From NCBI RefSeq assembly GCF_004208515.1, contig NZ_SGIM01000007.1, positions 123,969 to 187,968 on the forward strand: a stretch of DNA of 64,000 bases, read 5' to 3'. This document shows, piece after piece, positions 1 to 9,227 of the stretch. The translations under genes and the position numbers were made by a program. The notes beneath the pieces were generated by a model that ran no database searches, was not told where the DNA came from, and saw only the letters and a list, made by a program, of their open reading frames with translations. The number at the start of each line of letters is the position of its first letter. The first letter of the stretch is position 1. This DNA is from Acinetobacter halotolerans (GTDB taxonomy: Bacteria; Pseudomonadota; Gammaproteobacteria; Pseudomonadales; Moraxellaceae).

Positions 1-606
1 TTTTTCTAGGGGTGGCATGAAGTGATAGGGTGGTGCATTAGCTAATATGATTTTCTCAAGTTCACCATTTCGAGAACTAAGATGTATTGTTTGAATTGAC
101 GTAAGTTGAAGGTTGTTGTTTGGGGTATTAGAATAATGTTTATAAACTTGAGTAGTTGGAGTGTATTCTATAGCTACTTTTTTAGATAAAATATTAGATG
201 CAATCTTTGGGTAATAAGCAATGATTTGAGGCCTATTTTCTTGATCATAATGAGTAACAGATCCAATTAAATAATTATTTCGCTCCTTAGCTTGATTATT
301 CGTATATAAATGATGCTTTATAAGTTTGGCAGATTTTTTATCGAACTCCCACTCTTGTCCAAAAGCTCCCATTGATGGAGAATCAATCTGTTTTAATATT
401 CCATTGGGCAAAAAGTAAAGCTGTACTTCATCAAACTTAAATGGACTAAATTTTTGTTTAGTCCAAGTATTTAAATTTTTTACGTCACCTTTTAAATATA
501 AATCATTTTTGTTAATGATTAATTTTTCTGGTATCTCAATTTGAGCATGGGCTTGTTTTGTCATGAAAAGAGCTAGAATAAATAGGGAATTAAGTATTAT
601 TCTCAA
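1..606 (-). CDS. Exported hypothetical protein, 3' end outside window
   Basis: An open frame of 202 codons runs from a TTG start at 606 off the left edge without a stop. The TTG is preceded by the ribosome-binding sequence AAGGAA about eight bases upstream. The N terminus (MRIILNSLFILALF, then a small-residue stretch ending AHA) looks like a cleavable signal peptide, which supports the TTG over the in-frame ATG inside it (564-562). The mature part is polar, rich in Asn, Lys and Tyr, with no motif I recognise. It lies downstream of valS on the same strand but beyond a terminator, so it probably has its own promoter. Reading frame and signal peptide are seen; function is unknown. Confidence 0.7.
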   Translation of the reverse strand, partial: MRIILNSLFILALFMTKQAHAQIEIPEKLIINKNDLYLKGDVKNLNTWTKQKFSPFKFDEVQLYFLPNGILKQIDSPSMGAFGQEWEFDKKSAKLIKHHLYTNNQAKERNNYLIGSVTHYDQENRPQIIAYYPKIASNILSKKVAIEYTPTTQVYKHYSNTPNNNLQLTSIQTIHLSSRNGELEKIILANAPPYHFMPPLEK

Positions 607-631
607 TTTTATATTCCTTAAATTATAATAA

Positions 632-653
632 AAGGGCTGAATAATCAGCCCTT
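632..653 (-). terminator. Rho-independent terminator of valS
   Basis: A nine-base inverted repeat, AAGGGCTGA and TCAGCCCTT with a four-base loop, lies 33 bases after the valS stop. On the minus strand it is followed by TTATTATAA. Confidence 0.8.
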
Positions 654-685
654 AATATTACAGATTAAATTGTGAACTTTAAAGC

Positions 686-3586
686 TTAAAGCGCTGCAAT
701 CTGATCCATATTGTGCTTAATTTTCACTAACTGATCAGCAAACTCAGCAAGTTTAACTTTTTCACCTTCAACCACAGCCGCAGGTGCTTTAGCAACAAAG
801 CCTTCATTTGCCAATTTTCCAGCGATTTGATCATGTTGCTTTTGAACTTTGTCTAAGTCTTTCTGCAAACGACCCAATTCTGCTTTAGGATCAATCAAGC
901 CTTTCATCGGTACAAATACTGAAGCATGGCTAACAACACTCGAACAAGAGAGTGGTGGTTCTTGATCTTTGGTTAAGAACTCAATACTTTCAACTTTTGC
1001 GAGTGCTTTAAATAATGCTTCGATACGAATGATTTGCTCACGCTCAACATCAGAAGTGTTTTGCAATAACACTGGCAGTAAACGTGCATTACCCAAGCCC
1101 ATTTCACCACGAATATTACGCACAGCACCGATCAAACCTTGTAACCAATGCATATCAGCTTCAGCCTGTTCATTTACACGCTCAGGGTTCGCAACAGGGT
1201 ATTGCGCAAGCATAATACTTTCGCCTGAAATACCAAGTTTTGGTGCAAGTGTTTGCCAAATTTCCTCAGTCAAATACGGCATCAAAGGATGTGCAAGACG
1301 TAAAGAGGCTTCCATCACTGCAAGTAAGACACGACGAACTTCTGCTTTACGCTCAGCAGAGACATTCTCATCGTTTAGAACAGGTTTGGTTAACTCAACA
1401 TACCAGTCACAATATTCATTCCAAATGAACTCGTAAATTGCTTGTGCAGCCAAGTCTAAACGGTAAGTCGCAAAGGCTTGTTGTACCGCAGCTTCTGCTT
1501 TTTGCAGACGGCTTACGATCCACTGTTCAGGCAGTTCCCAAAGATCTTGACGAATTTCAGAACTAATTTCTTGGTTTTCACAGTTCATCATCACGAAACG
1601 GGTTGCGTTCCAGATCTTGTTGGCAAAGTTACGATAGCCTTCAACACGCTTCATATCGAACTTAATGTCACGACCTGTGTTGGCAAGGGCGCAGAACGTG
1701 AAGCGAACTGCATCCGTACCGTAAGCTTGAATACCCTCTGGGAATTCTTTGCGCGTTGATTTTTCAATCTTCGCTGCTTGTTTCGGATTCATTAAACCCG
1801 TGGTACGTTTTTGTACGAGGTCTTCAAGGTCGACACCGTCGATCAAATCGAGAGGGTCGAGTACGTTACCCTTAGACTTCGACATTTTCTGACCTTCGCC
1901 ATCACGGACTAAGCCATGAACGTAAACCGTTTTAAACGGTACTTGTGGCGTACCATCTTCATTCTTCATGAAATGCATCGTAAACATAATCATACGAGCA
2001 ACCCAGAAGAAGATGATGTCAAAACCAGTGACTAAAACATCTGTTGGGTGGAAAGTCTTGAGGAAATAGTTTTCTGCATCTTTCTTGGCATCACCGGTCC
2101 AACCTAAAGTTGAGAACGTCCAAAGCGCAGATGAGAACCATGTATCGAGTACATCTTCATCTTGGTTTAATGCAACATCAGTAGGGATGTTGTTTTTCGC
2201 ACGTACTTCAGCTTCGTCACGACCAACATAGATATTGCCTTCAGCATCGTACCAAGCTGGGATACGGTGACCCCACCAAAGCTGGCGTGAAATACACCAG
2301 TCTTGGATATTGTTCATCCACGCCATGTACATGTTGCTGTACTGTTCAGGTACAAATTTAATGTCACCATCTTTCACCGCTTTAATCGCAGGTTCAGCCA
2401 ATGGCGCAATTTTTACATACCATTGATCCGTTAATAATGGCTCAACGATCACGCCTGAACGGTCACCGCGAGGTGGTTTAAGGGTGTACGGTTGAATTTG
2501 GTCTAACCAACCTTCAGCTTCTGCTTGTTCAACCAGTTTCTTACGTGCTACGAAACGCTCTAAACCAATATAGTCCGCAGGAGCAGCAATGGTTTTAGAG
2601 ATTTGCTCGCCTGCTTTCGCGATGTATTCAAACTCAGCCAATACTTCTGCATTTTTATTGAAGATATTGATGATTGGCAATTCGCAACGCTTACCGACTT
2701 CATAGTCATTGAAGTCATGTGCAGGGGTGATTTTTACACAGCCTGTACCGAATTCTTTATCAACATATTCATCTTTAACGATTGGAACTGCACGACCTGT
2801 GATTGGCAGGATAATGTTCTGACCCACAAGGTGCGAATAGCGTTCATCATCAAGCGCCACGGCAACTGCAGTATCACCCAATAATGTTTCAGGACGCGTG
2901 GTTGCAACCACGATGTGGTCTTTACCATCATGCGTACGCAGTGATTTGTCTTCAAAGAAATATTTGAAGTGCCACAGTGAACCCGCTTCTTCTTTATCAG
3001 ATTCTACTTCTAGGTCAGAAAGGGCGGTTTGTAGCTTCGGATCCCAGTTAACCAGACGTTTACCACGATAAATCAAACCATCTTCATGTAGTTTTACAAA
3101 GACTTCTTTTACTGCATTCGATAAACCTTCATCCATGGTGAAGCGTTCACGTGACCAATCTACCGAAGAACCTAGACGACGGATTTGACGTGTAATTGTA
3201 CCGCCTGATTGTTCTTTCCATTCCCAAACTTTTTCGATGAATTTTTCACGACCTAAGTCATGACGACTAACACCCTGAGCACCCAATTGACGCTCAACCA
3301 CCATTTGCGTTGCGATACCTGCATGGTCTGTACCTGGTTGCCACAAGGTGTTTTTACCTGACATACGGTTATAACGAGTTAGTGCATCCATGATGGCATT
3401 GTTAAAACCATGCCCCATATGCAAGCTACCAGTGACGTTCGGCGGCGGAATCATAATACAAAATGATTCACCTTGACCTGATGGTTTGAAATAACCTTGT
3501 TGTTCCCAGGTTTGATACCATTTCTTCTCGATCTCAGTTGGATCGTAAGTGGTTGCGATATTTTGAGCAGATTGAGCGTCAGTCAT
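686..3586 (-). CDS. valS: Valine--tRNA ligase
   Basis: Class I aminoacyl-tRNA synthetase that charges tRNA-Val with valine in the cytoplasm and edits misactivated threonine. The 966-residue product has the HIGH-type motif in [14 protein letters not shown] near residue 55, an editing (CP1) domain in the middle, the KMSKS loop in [12 protein letters not shown] near residue 566, and a C-terminal coiled coil ([20 protein letters not shown]) typical of ValRS. I chose the ATG at 3586 (MTDAQSAQ) over a TTG five codons upstream; neither has a strong ribosome-binding site. The gene is transcribed alone and divergently from the paralogue pair at 3838. Full length and intact. Confidence 0.97.
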   Translation of the reverse strand: MTDAQSAQNIATTYDPTEIEKKWYQTWEQQGYFKPSGQGESFCIMIPPPNVTGSLHMGHGFNNAIMDALTRYNRMSGKNTLWQPGTDHAGIATQMVVERQLGAQGVSRHDLGREKFIEKVWEWKEQSGGTITRQIRRLGSSVDWSRERFTMDEGLSNAVKEVFVKLHEDGLIYRGKRLVNWDPKLQTALSDLEVESDKEEAGSLWHFKYFFEDKSLRTHDGKDHIVVATTRPETLLGDTAVAVALDDERYSHLVGQNIILPITGRAVPIVKDEYVDKEFGTGCVKITPAHDFNDYEVGKRCELPIINIFNKNAEVLAEFEYIAKAGEQISKTIAAPADYIGLERFVARKKLVEQAEAEGWLDQIQPYTLKPPRGDRSGVIVEPLLTDQWYVKIAPLAEPAIKAVKDGDIKFVPEQYSNMYMAWMNNIQDWCISRQLWWGHRIPAWYDAEGNIYVGRDEAEVRAKNNIPTDVALNQDEDVLDTWFSSALWTFSTLGWTGDAKKDAENYFLKTFHPTDVLVTGFDIIFFWVARMIMFTMHFMKNEDGTPQVPFKTVYVHGLVRDGEGQKMSKSKGNVLDPLDLIDGVDLEDLVQKRTTGLMNPKQAAKIEKSTRKEFPEGIQAYGTDAVRFTFCALANTGRDIKFDMKRVEGYRNFANKIWNATRFVMMNCENQEISSEIRQDLWELPEQWIVSRLQKAEAAVQQAFATYRLDLAAQAIYEFIWNEYCDWYVELTKPVLNDENVSAERKAEVRRVLLAVMEASLRLAHPLMPYLTEEIWQTLAPKLGISGESIMLAQYPVANPERVNEQAEADMHWLQGLIGAVRNIRGEMGLGNARLLPVLLQNTSDVEREQIIRIEALFKALAKVESIEFLTKDQEPPLSCSSVVSHASVFVPMKGLIDPKAELGRLQKDLDKVQKQHDQIAGKLANEGFVAKAPAAVVEGEKVKLAEFADQLVKIKHNMDQIAAL

Positions 3587-3837
3587 AGTACAGAAGATCA
3601 AAATAGAATAAAAAATTGCGCTTATTGTAGCAAAAAATCGCTAAAGGCTGTTGGCATTTCAGTGGTGTGTTGCGTTATCGATTTAAACAACGTCAATAAG
3701 GTAAAAAACCCGATGAAATGCGTTGGTTTTTTGATAATAAAAAGTTAGATTTGTGTGTATTGGATCACATAATTAAATAATGCTGATGCATAAAACAACA
3801 AAATAACAATGCTAAAACTTAAATAAGGATGTTTTCT

Positions 3838-4518
3838 ATGAGTTATTCAATTCTTTTGAAAATTAATCAAGTTACACATGGGCAGTTTGAGTCGATTCGT
3901 CAACAATTAAATGCGGGCAGTGATGAAAGTCAATCGCGAGTCTTGGGGGAAGTGCTTTCAGAGATTGCATGTGACATCGTGGAGCAAGTCTTCTCGGTCT
4001 TACTGATTCAAAACCGTAAACCCTCACATTTAACCCAACAAAATTCAGAAGAATCAGAAAAAGTCATTCAGCAAATCACGGGGGCTGTACGTAAATATAT
4101 GCCATGGTCGATTGCTTTGTTTAGCAATGATCGTTTATGCCCTTTTGCCAATTATTTTTCAGATATGATCAAATATCATGATGAACAGGTCTATGTTTCT
4201 TATCCGATAGACCAGCACTTGGTACAACAAGTACATACCTTGGTGGAACAATTAAAACAAAATGAAATCAAGGACATGATGGATGTTTTTCAAACATTGA
4301 TTCACATCGTAGATTTAGGTGTAACCAATTTGATTCGTGAACCGAAGAAATGTCTGAACTTTAATCGGGTGGTGGATAAAACATTAAGTGGCGTTATTAA
4401 TGTGACCGCACAATTAAGTTATAAACGCTTAGAGAAAATGGGAACACAGGTCGACACTGGAGCGGCTACCGCATGTGTGAATCATTTTTTGGCACTTATG
4501 CATACAGAACCGAATTAG
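3838..4518 (+). CDS. Uncharacterised protein, first of a tandem paralogue pair
   Basis: A soluble-looking protein of 226 residues with no signal peptide or membrane segment. It aligns end to end with the next gene (roughly 45 % identical by eye). The strongest shared blocks are ESEKVIQQI, AVRKYMPWSI, LIREPKKCL and the stretch VVDKTL.GVIN followed by YKRLEK. I do not recognise the family; content suggests an alpha-helical cytoplasmic protein. The inner ATG at 3838 is preferred to 3829 because AAGGA lies eight bases before it and because it aligns exactly with the start of the paralogue. A terminator follows, so it may be transcribed separately from the second copy. Confidence 0.8.
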   Translation: MSYSILLKINQVTHGQFESIRQQLNAGSDESQSRVLGEVLSEIACDIVEQVFSVLLIQNRKPSHLTQQNSEESEKVIQQITGAVRKYMPWSIALFSNDRLCPFANYFSDMIKYHDEQVYVSYPIDQHLVQQVHTLVEQLKQNEIKDMMDVFQTLIHIVDLGVTNLIREPKKCLNFNRVVDKTLSGVINVTAQLSYKRLEKMGTQVDTGAATACVNHFLALMHTEPN

Positions 4519-4579
4519 GTTGTGCTAAAGTCGGTAGGGAAAGCCAATACGATATAAAAGATCATTTAATTTGATGAAA

Positions 4580-4604
4580 GGCTTGTTTTGACAAGTCTTT
4601 TTTT
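4580..4604 (+). terminator. Rho-independent terminator between the paralogues
   Basis: A short stem (CTTGT / ACAAG plus wobble pairs, loop of four) is followed by eight T in nine bases. It lies between the two paralogous genes, so they are probably not fully co-transcribed. Confidence 0.65.
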
Positions 4605-4633
4605 ATGGAACTCAAAAAATTAAGGTTGTGAGG

Positions 4634-5305
4634 ATGAAGACCGCCGTTTATTTAAATATTCATGCAGATACTTACGCAAGATTTGCCCATATTCGGACAC
4701 AATTATTGCAAGCGAGCAAAGAAAGTCAGGCAAATGCATTGGGGAGTGTTCTGTCTGAAATGGCTTGTGAAGTGATTGAACAAGTCTTCATGGTGCTATT
4801 ACACGAAAATCAAGACTATTCTAAAACAGGTGAATCTGAAAAAGTCATTCAGCAAATATTAGAAGCTGTTCGGAAATATATGCCTTGGTCTATTTCATTT
4901 TTTGGCAATGAACGTTTAGTCCCTTTGGTGGAATATTTATCGAAAACGCTTTTAATCGAAGATGACATGATTTACATGACTTATCCTGTAGAGCAAAAGC
5001 TTGCTGAGCAGGTGATGACTTCAGCCCAAAAACTTGCTGAAGGCGATAGTCGTGAAATTGCAAATGCTCTGAAACGATTGACAGAAGTGATTGATGCAGG
5101 GGTTACCCACTTAATTCGTGAACCTAAAAAATGTTTAAAGTTCAATTTTGTGGTCGATAAAACTTTAAATGGTGTGATCAATATGACCACACATCTCGGT
5201 TATAAGCGTCTAGAAAAGTTAGCGACGCAACTTGATCAGCAAGTGGCAGTGACTTATGTTGATTATTTCCTAAAATTTATGCGTCACCCAACGGACAGAG
5301 GATAG
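4634..5305 (+). CDS. Uncharacterised protein, second of a tandem paralogue pair
   Basis: A 223-residue paralogue of the gene at 3838, sharing the same conserved blocks (ESEKVIQQI, VRKYMPWSI, LIREPKKCLKFN, YKRLEK) but lacking four residues near position 65. No known domain is recognised. The ATG at 4634 has TAAGG eight bases upstream; an in-frame GTG two codons earlier is the alternative. It ends four bases before the short-chain dehydrogenase start, so it likely heads an operon with that gene and the ATP-pyrophosphatase gene after it. That context gives no firm clue to function. Confidence 0.8.
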   Translation: MKTAVYLNIHADTYARFAHIRTQLLQASKESQANALGSVLSEMACEVIEQVFMVLLHENQDYSKTGESEKVIQQILEAVRKYMPWSISFFGNERLVPLVEYLSKTLLIEDDMIYMTYPVEQKLAEQVMTSAQKLAEGDSREIANALKRLTEVIDAGVTHLIREPKKCLKFNFVVDKTLNGVINMTTHLGYKRLEKLATQLDQQVAVTYVDYFLKFMRHPTDRG

Positions 5306-5309
5306 AGAT

Positions 5310-6116
5310 ATGGCAAAGCTTAAAACTCTTGAAAATAAAGTGGTATGGATTACTGGAGCATCTTCTGGTTTAGGTAAAGCTTTGGCGCGTGAATGTGCTT
5401 TGCAAGGTGCACAGGTGGTGTTGACCTCACGCCGTTACGACGAGTTAGAAGCCGTTCGCATCGGTCTACTCAAGCCTGAGCAACATATTTCAATTGCCGC
5501 TGATATTACCGATGAAGCACAAGTTCGTCATGCTTATGAGCAAGTCTTGGCATGTAAAGGACGTATTGATTGGCTCATCAATAATGCTGGACTGAGCCAA
5601 CGCGCTTTGATTCAAGACACCACCATGCAAGCTGAACGCACTATCATGGAAGTGGATTATTTCTCGCAAGTGTTCTTGACCAAAACGATATTGCCGACTT
5701 TTTTAAAGCAAAAATCAGGTCGTGTGGTCTTTGTTTCGAGTGTCGCTGGTTTGTTGGGTACGCAATACCGTGCGAGTTACTCTGCTGCCAAAGCCGCAAT
5801 TCACATGTGGGCAAATAGCTTGCGTGCTGAAGTGGCTAAAGATGGGGTTGACGTGTCTGTGGTGTTCCCAGGTTTTGTCAAAACCAATGTTTCCTTTAAC
5901 GCCTTAAATGGTGAAGGAAAGCCACAAGGTCATCAGGATGAAGCGATTGAAAATGGCTTAGATGCTGATATTTTTGCGGAACGTGTGGTTGCATCGCTAA
6001 TGGCTGGTGAAGAATATATTGTGGTCGGCGGTAAAAAAGAGCAACTGGGGGTGTTGGTATCGCGCTTGTCACCGAGTTTGTTGTACAAAATGATTCGTAA
6101 AAGCAAAGTGAAATAA
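5310..6116 (+). CDS. Short-chain dehydrogenase/reductase (SDR)
   Basis: Classical SDR of 268 residues, an NAD(P)-dependent oxidoreductase of unknown substrate. The Rossmann nucleotide motif TGASSGLG is at residues 15-22, NNAG near residue 93, the catalytic serine at 143-144, and the YxxxK pair at Tyr157 and Lys161. The N-terminal segment is soluble, but the family includes membrane-associated DHRS7-like enzymes. AGAGG lies upstream of the ATG. The gene sits four bases after the second paralogue and two bases before the next gene, indicating one transcript. Family assignment is firm; substrate is not. Confidence 0.9.
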   Translation: MAKLKTLENKVVWITGASSGLGKALARECALQGAQVVLTSRRYDELEAVRIGLLKPEQHISIAADITDEAQVRHAYEQVLACKGRIDWLINNAGLSQRALIQDTTMQAERTIMEVDYFSQVFLTKTILPTFLKQKSGRVVFVSSVAGLLGTQYRASYSAAKAAIHMWANSLRAEVAKDGVDVSVVFPGFVKTNVSFNALNGEGKPQGHQDEAIENGLDADIFAERVVASLMAGEEYIVVGGKKEQLGVLVSRLSPSLLYKMIRKSKVK

Positions 6117-6118
6117 GT

Positions 6119-6820
6119 GTGAGTAGTCGTAAAAAAGCAGTCTTTAATTGGAGTGGCGGAAAAGATTCAGCTTTAGCCCTTTATACTGTAATGCAGCAAA
6201 ATGAGTTCGAAGTTGTTGCATTATTAACAACGGTCAATGAAGAAACTGAATTGTCTTCGATGCATGCCATTCCATATGCACTGCTTGAAAAGCAAGCTGA
6301 AAGTATTGGGATTCCGTTGTACCCAGTGCTGTTGCCCAAAGATATAAATATCTATGAACAACGAATGCAGGACGCTGCAAATCATTTTAAAGCACAGGGT
6401 GTTCAACATTTTATCTTTGGGGATATTTACCTCAGTGATGTACGCAAATATCGAGAAGATCGTTTACATCCTTTAGGGATCGAAGTGGTCGAACCGATAT
6501 GGAATCTCAATTCAACTGAGGTGATGCAGGATTTTCTAGCTTCTGGGATTCGCACCAAAATTATTGTGACCGACGCGACCAAGCTAGATGACAGTTTTAT
6601 TGGGCAAGATATTGATGCAGCCTTAATTGAGCGAATGCCCGCAGAGGTTGATGTATGTGGTGAAAATGGTGAATACCACACTTTTGCTTACGCAGGGGCG
6701 ATATTTAAGCATCCTGTAGATTTTGAAATTATTGAAACTCGCAAGATGTCTTATGAGTTTAAATTAGAGGATGGTGAGGAAAAAATCTATCACTATTGGC
6801 AAGCGATTTTTGCAGCGTAA
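6119..6820 (+). CDS. Diphthine--ammonia ligase-like ATP-pyrophosphatase
   Basis: Adenine-nucleotide alpha-hydrolase (N-type ATP pyrophosphatase) of 233 residues. The PP-loop SGGKDS is at residues 12-17, and the conserved blocks FGDIYLSDVRKYRE and CGENGEYHTF are typical of the MJ0570/Dph6-related family. Bacteria lack diphthamide, so the true substrate is unknown; the eukaryotic name reflects homology only. The start is a GTG two bases after the stop of the dehydrogenase gene, implying translational coupling. It is last in the operon, followed by a bidirectional terminator. Confidence 0.85.
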   Translation: MSSRKKAVFNWSGGKDSALALYTVMQQNEFEVVALLTTVNEETELSSMHAIPYALLEKQAESIGIPLYPVLLPKDINIYEQRMQDAANHFKAQGVQHFIFGDIYLSDVRKYREDRLHPLGIEVVEPIWNLNSTEVMQDFLASGIRTKIIVTDATKLDDSFIGQDIDAALIERMPAEVDVCGENGEYHTFAYAGAIFKHPVDFEIIETRKMSYEFKLEDGEEKIYHYWQAIFAA

Positions 6821-6825
6821 GGTGG

Positions 6826-6864
6826 ATGTCCTGTCCAATTGAAATTGCACAGGACATTTTTTTA
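6826..6864. terminator. Terminator between convergent genes
   Basis: ATGTCCTGT and ACAGGACAT form a nine-base stem enclosing a second small hairpin, followed by a run of seven T on the plus strand. It separates the operon ending at 6820 from the convergent gene ending at 6862 and may act in both directions. Confidence 0.75.
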
Positions 6865-7302
6865 ATGCGGTGTGATGATCACTGTGCCATAGGCAAACAC
6901 TTCAACCATTCCGCCTTGCATTCCCATTTCAGTGGTGCTGAGGCGCACGCCTAAAATCTGATTGCCTCCCATGGATCTAGCTTGTTGTTTTAAACGCACA
7001 ATCGCTTCGCGACGAGCGCGTTCGACGACACTTTCATAACTGATTAAGCGGCCACCTAAGATATTTTTAATCGATGCAAGTATGAATTTAAAATAATCGT
7101 GTGAAATGACCACATTGCTGCTAATTAAATGCCCAGCATACTCGCTGCTTGCAAATCGACGGCTATCCAATTGAATATCGGCCAACAAGCGCTCTTTTTC
7201 ATCTAGCTCTCTCAAATGTTTTTGTTCGTTATAACGACCAAAGCCCCAACCTACAGAAAAGAGAATCAGGAAAATGACAATTTGAAAAATTAAGCCATCC
7301 AT
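6862..7302 (-). CDS. YbjQ/UPF0145-like protein with N-terminal membrane anchor
   Basis: A 146-residue protein with one N-terminal hydrophobic segment (residues 4-22, LIFQIVIFLILFSVGWGF) and a C-terminal YbjQ-type domain recognisable from LGGRLISYESVVERARREA, GGNQILGVR and a final VFAYGTVIITP. The family forms small oligomeric domains sometimes called heavy-metal-binding; its role is unknown. The same domain without an anchor is encoded by the gene just upstream at 7312-7686, so the two are probably co-transcribed and may work together at the inner membrane. Confidence 0.75.
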   Translation of the reverse strand: MDGLIFQIVIFLILFSVGWGFGRYNEQKHLRELDEKERLLADIQLDSRRFASSEYAGHLISSNVVISHDYFKFILASIKNILGGRLISYESVVERARREAIVRLKQQARSMGGNQILGVRLSTTEMGMQGGMVEVFAYGTVIITPH

Positions 7303-7311
7303 TGCATTTTC

Positions 7312-7686
7312 CTATGAACTAAATGGATCTGGGAGTTTTGGAACAATCGGTTGTACCACCACAGCAGTGCCATAAACAAAAAGCTCTGAAGCGCCTTGTG
7401 CAATATTCGATGTGGAAAAACGAATCCCGACGACAGCATTGGCACCCAAGCCTTTTGCTTTCTCAATCATACGTTGCATCGCTTCTTGGCGAGACTCTTC
7501 TAACAATTCGGTATAGGCTGTTAATTCCCCCCCGACAATATTTTTTAGACCAGCAAGAAAGTCTCGACCGACATGTTTACTGCGAACTGTACTGCCATAA
7601 ACAACATCAATTTGACGTAAAATCTCGTGACCGGGAACTGATTCTAAATTGCTCAATAACATCGTATTTTTTATACCATTAAACAT
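7312..7686 (-). CDS. YbjQ/UPF0145 family protein
   Basis: A 124-residue cytoplasmic protein with the full YbjQ signature: LKNIVGGELTAYTELLEESRQEAM, then KGLGANAVVGIRF and a closing ELFVYGTAVVV. Function is not established. The start at 7686 (MFNGIKNT) has AAGGT three bases upstream of the ATG; the longer frame from 7764 would run through the adeK terminator and is rejected. A methionine at 7662 is another possible start. It ends nine bases before the start of the membrane-anchored relative, suggesting a two-gene unit. Confidence 0.85.
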   Translation of the reverse strand: MFNGIKNTMLLSNLESVPGHEILRQIDVVYGSTVRSKHVGRDFLAGLKNIVGGELTAYTELLEESRQEAMQRMIEKAKGLGANAVVGIRFSTSNIAQGASELFVYGTAVVVQPIVPKLPDPFSS

Positions 7687-7724
7687 TGACCTTGAAGATA
7701 AGAAATATTGAGCACGCTTGCAAT

Positions 7725-7750
7725 AAAAAAGCCCACCGAAGTGAGCTTTT
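7725..7750 (-). terminator. Terminator of the adeIJK operon
   Basis: On the minus strand GCTCAC, loop TTCG and GTGGGC are followed by six T. It lies about 20 bases after the adeK stop. Confidence 0.85.
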
Positions 7751-7769
7751 CTTGAAAAAAACACAAAGA

Positions 7770-9227
7770 TTATGGTGTGTAGTGCTTTTCTGAACTCGAA
7801 AGTTGAGGTGCTACAGTTTCATTCGTTGTGGCTTTTAGACCACCACCCAATGTTTTATACAGCTCAACCTGATTATTTTGTTCAGCTTGTTGTAGTAACA
7901 ATAGACCTTGTTCTGCTGAGTACGCAGAACGTTGAGCATCCAATACGGTTAAGTAGCTATCAATACCTGCACGGAAGCGAGCATTAGATAGTTTATAGGT
8001 GGTATTGGTTGCTTCAACTAAACGACGTTGAGCCGTTAGGCGTTCGCCAATATTGGCGCGTGTTGCCAGTGCATCATTCACTTCACGGAACGCAGACTGT
8101 ACAGACTTTTCATAGTTAGACAGTGCAATTTTCTGATCAGTTTCAGAGATTTTAATATTGGCTTTACGAGTGCCCCAGTCAAAAATTGGTAAATCGAGAC
8201 TTGGTCCGATTGACCATGATGCATTGCCTGATTTGAAAAGATCACTCAAATCGGTTGATGCATAACCTGCTGTACCTGTCAGACTAATGGTCGGGAATAA
8301 TCTCGCTTTTGCAGCACCGATATTTGCACCTGCAGCACTTAAATTATATTCCGCAGCTTTAACATCAGGACGGTTATTGAGTAAATCACTCGGTAAACCA
8401 GCCGATGATACATTTTGCTGCGTAACACGTTGCACAGGTTGCTTAGGTAATAGGTTTTGCGGTACAGGTTGACCTACTAACAGATTCAACAAGTTGCTTG
8501 CCTGAGCAATTTGAGTTTTATAATTTGCAACATCATTACGCGCAGTTTCAACTGAAATCTGAGCCTGACGCAAAGGCACTTCACTGTCGATACCGACATC
8601 AAAACGCTTTTTGTTCAGGTTATAAGAGTCTTGTTGCGCTTTAAATGTCTGTTCTGCAAGTTTCAAATTTGCAGTCGCAAATGAATAACTCAGCCACGCT
8701 TGTGTCACTTCACTAATCAAACTGATTTGTGTTGAGTCACGCGCACTTTGGGTCGAAAGATAACTGTCGAGTGCAGCATCTTTTAGGCTACGAACTCGGC
8801 CCCAGAAATCTAACTCATAAGCGGTTACACCCAAACCAACTTGATAAGTTGAATATGGGTTATTTGGATCACGGGTAGGGGTCACTTGACGAATCGCACT
8901 ACCACTCGCCCCAATCGTTGGGAGTTGATTGTTTTGTGTAATTCGATACTGTTGTTGCGCACGTTCAATATTTAAAGTTGCTGTGCGCAAGTCACGGTTG
9001 TTACTCAAAGCTAAATCAATCACTTCAAGCAGGCGAGGGTCAGCAAAGAATTGCTTATAACCCTGTTCAGCAATAGAAGTACCAGAAGCGCTGTTATATG
9101 CATAGCTTTCTGGAATATCGGTTTTCACGACCGGTTCTGGGCCGCGCATGCTTTGACATGCAGTCAAAGCAAGCGCAAGTGCAGATACCGCAATGCTACG
9201 ACCTGGAATAGACCATACTGTTTGCAT
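7770..9227 (-). CDS. adeK: Outer-membrane channel lipoprotein of the AdeIJK efflux pump
   Basis: TolC/OprM-family outer-membrane factor (485 residues) that forms the exit duct of the AdeIJK tripartite RND pump. The signal peptide ends in the lipobox LTAC with the lipidated cysteine at residue 24. The duplicated outer-membrane efflux domain follows; characteristic stretches include ELDFWGRVRSLKDAALDSYL and LSNARFRAGIDSYLTVLDAQR. The sequence matches AdeK as I remember it. The ATG at 9227 overlaps the adeJ stop (TGATG), so translation is coupled; a GTG directly upstream is an alternative. Last gene of the operon. Confidence 0.95.
   Translation of the reverse strand: MQTVWSIPGRSIAVSALALALTACQSMRGPEPVVKTDIPESYAYNSASGTSIAEQGYKQFFADPRLLEVIDLALSNNRDLRTATLNIERAQQQYRITQNNQLPTIGASGSAIRQVTPTRDPNNPYSTYQVGLGVTAYELDFWGRVRSLKDAALDSYLSTQSARDSTQISLISEVTQAWLSYSFATANLKLAEQTFKAQQDSYNLNKKRFDVGIDSEVPLRQAQISVETARNDVANYKTQIAQASNLLNLLVGQPVPQNLLPKQPVQRVTQQNVSSAGLPSDLLNNRPDVKAAEYNLSAAGANIGAAKARLFPTISLTGTAGYASTDLSDLFKSGNASWSIGPSLDLPIFDWGTRKANIKISETDQKIALSNYEKSVQSAFREVNDALATRANIGERLTAQRRLVEATNTTYKLSNARFRAGIDSYLTVLDAQRSAYSAEQGLLLLQQAEQNNQVELYKTLGGGLKATTNETVAPQLSSSEKHYTP

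Noticed and set aside
7687..7764. Longer start for the second YbjQ protein
   Set aside because: The extra 26 residues cover the adeK terminator and are not part of the family.
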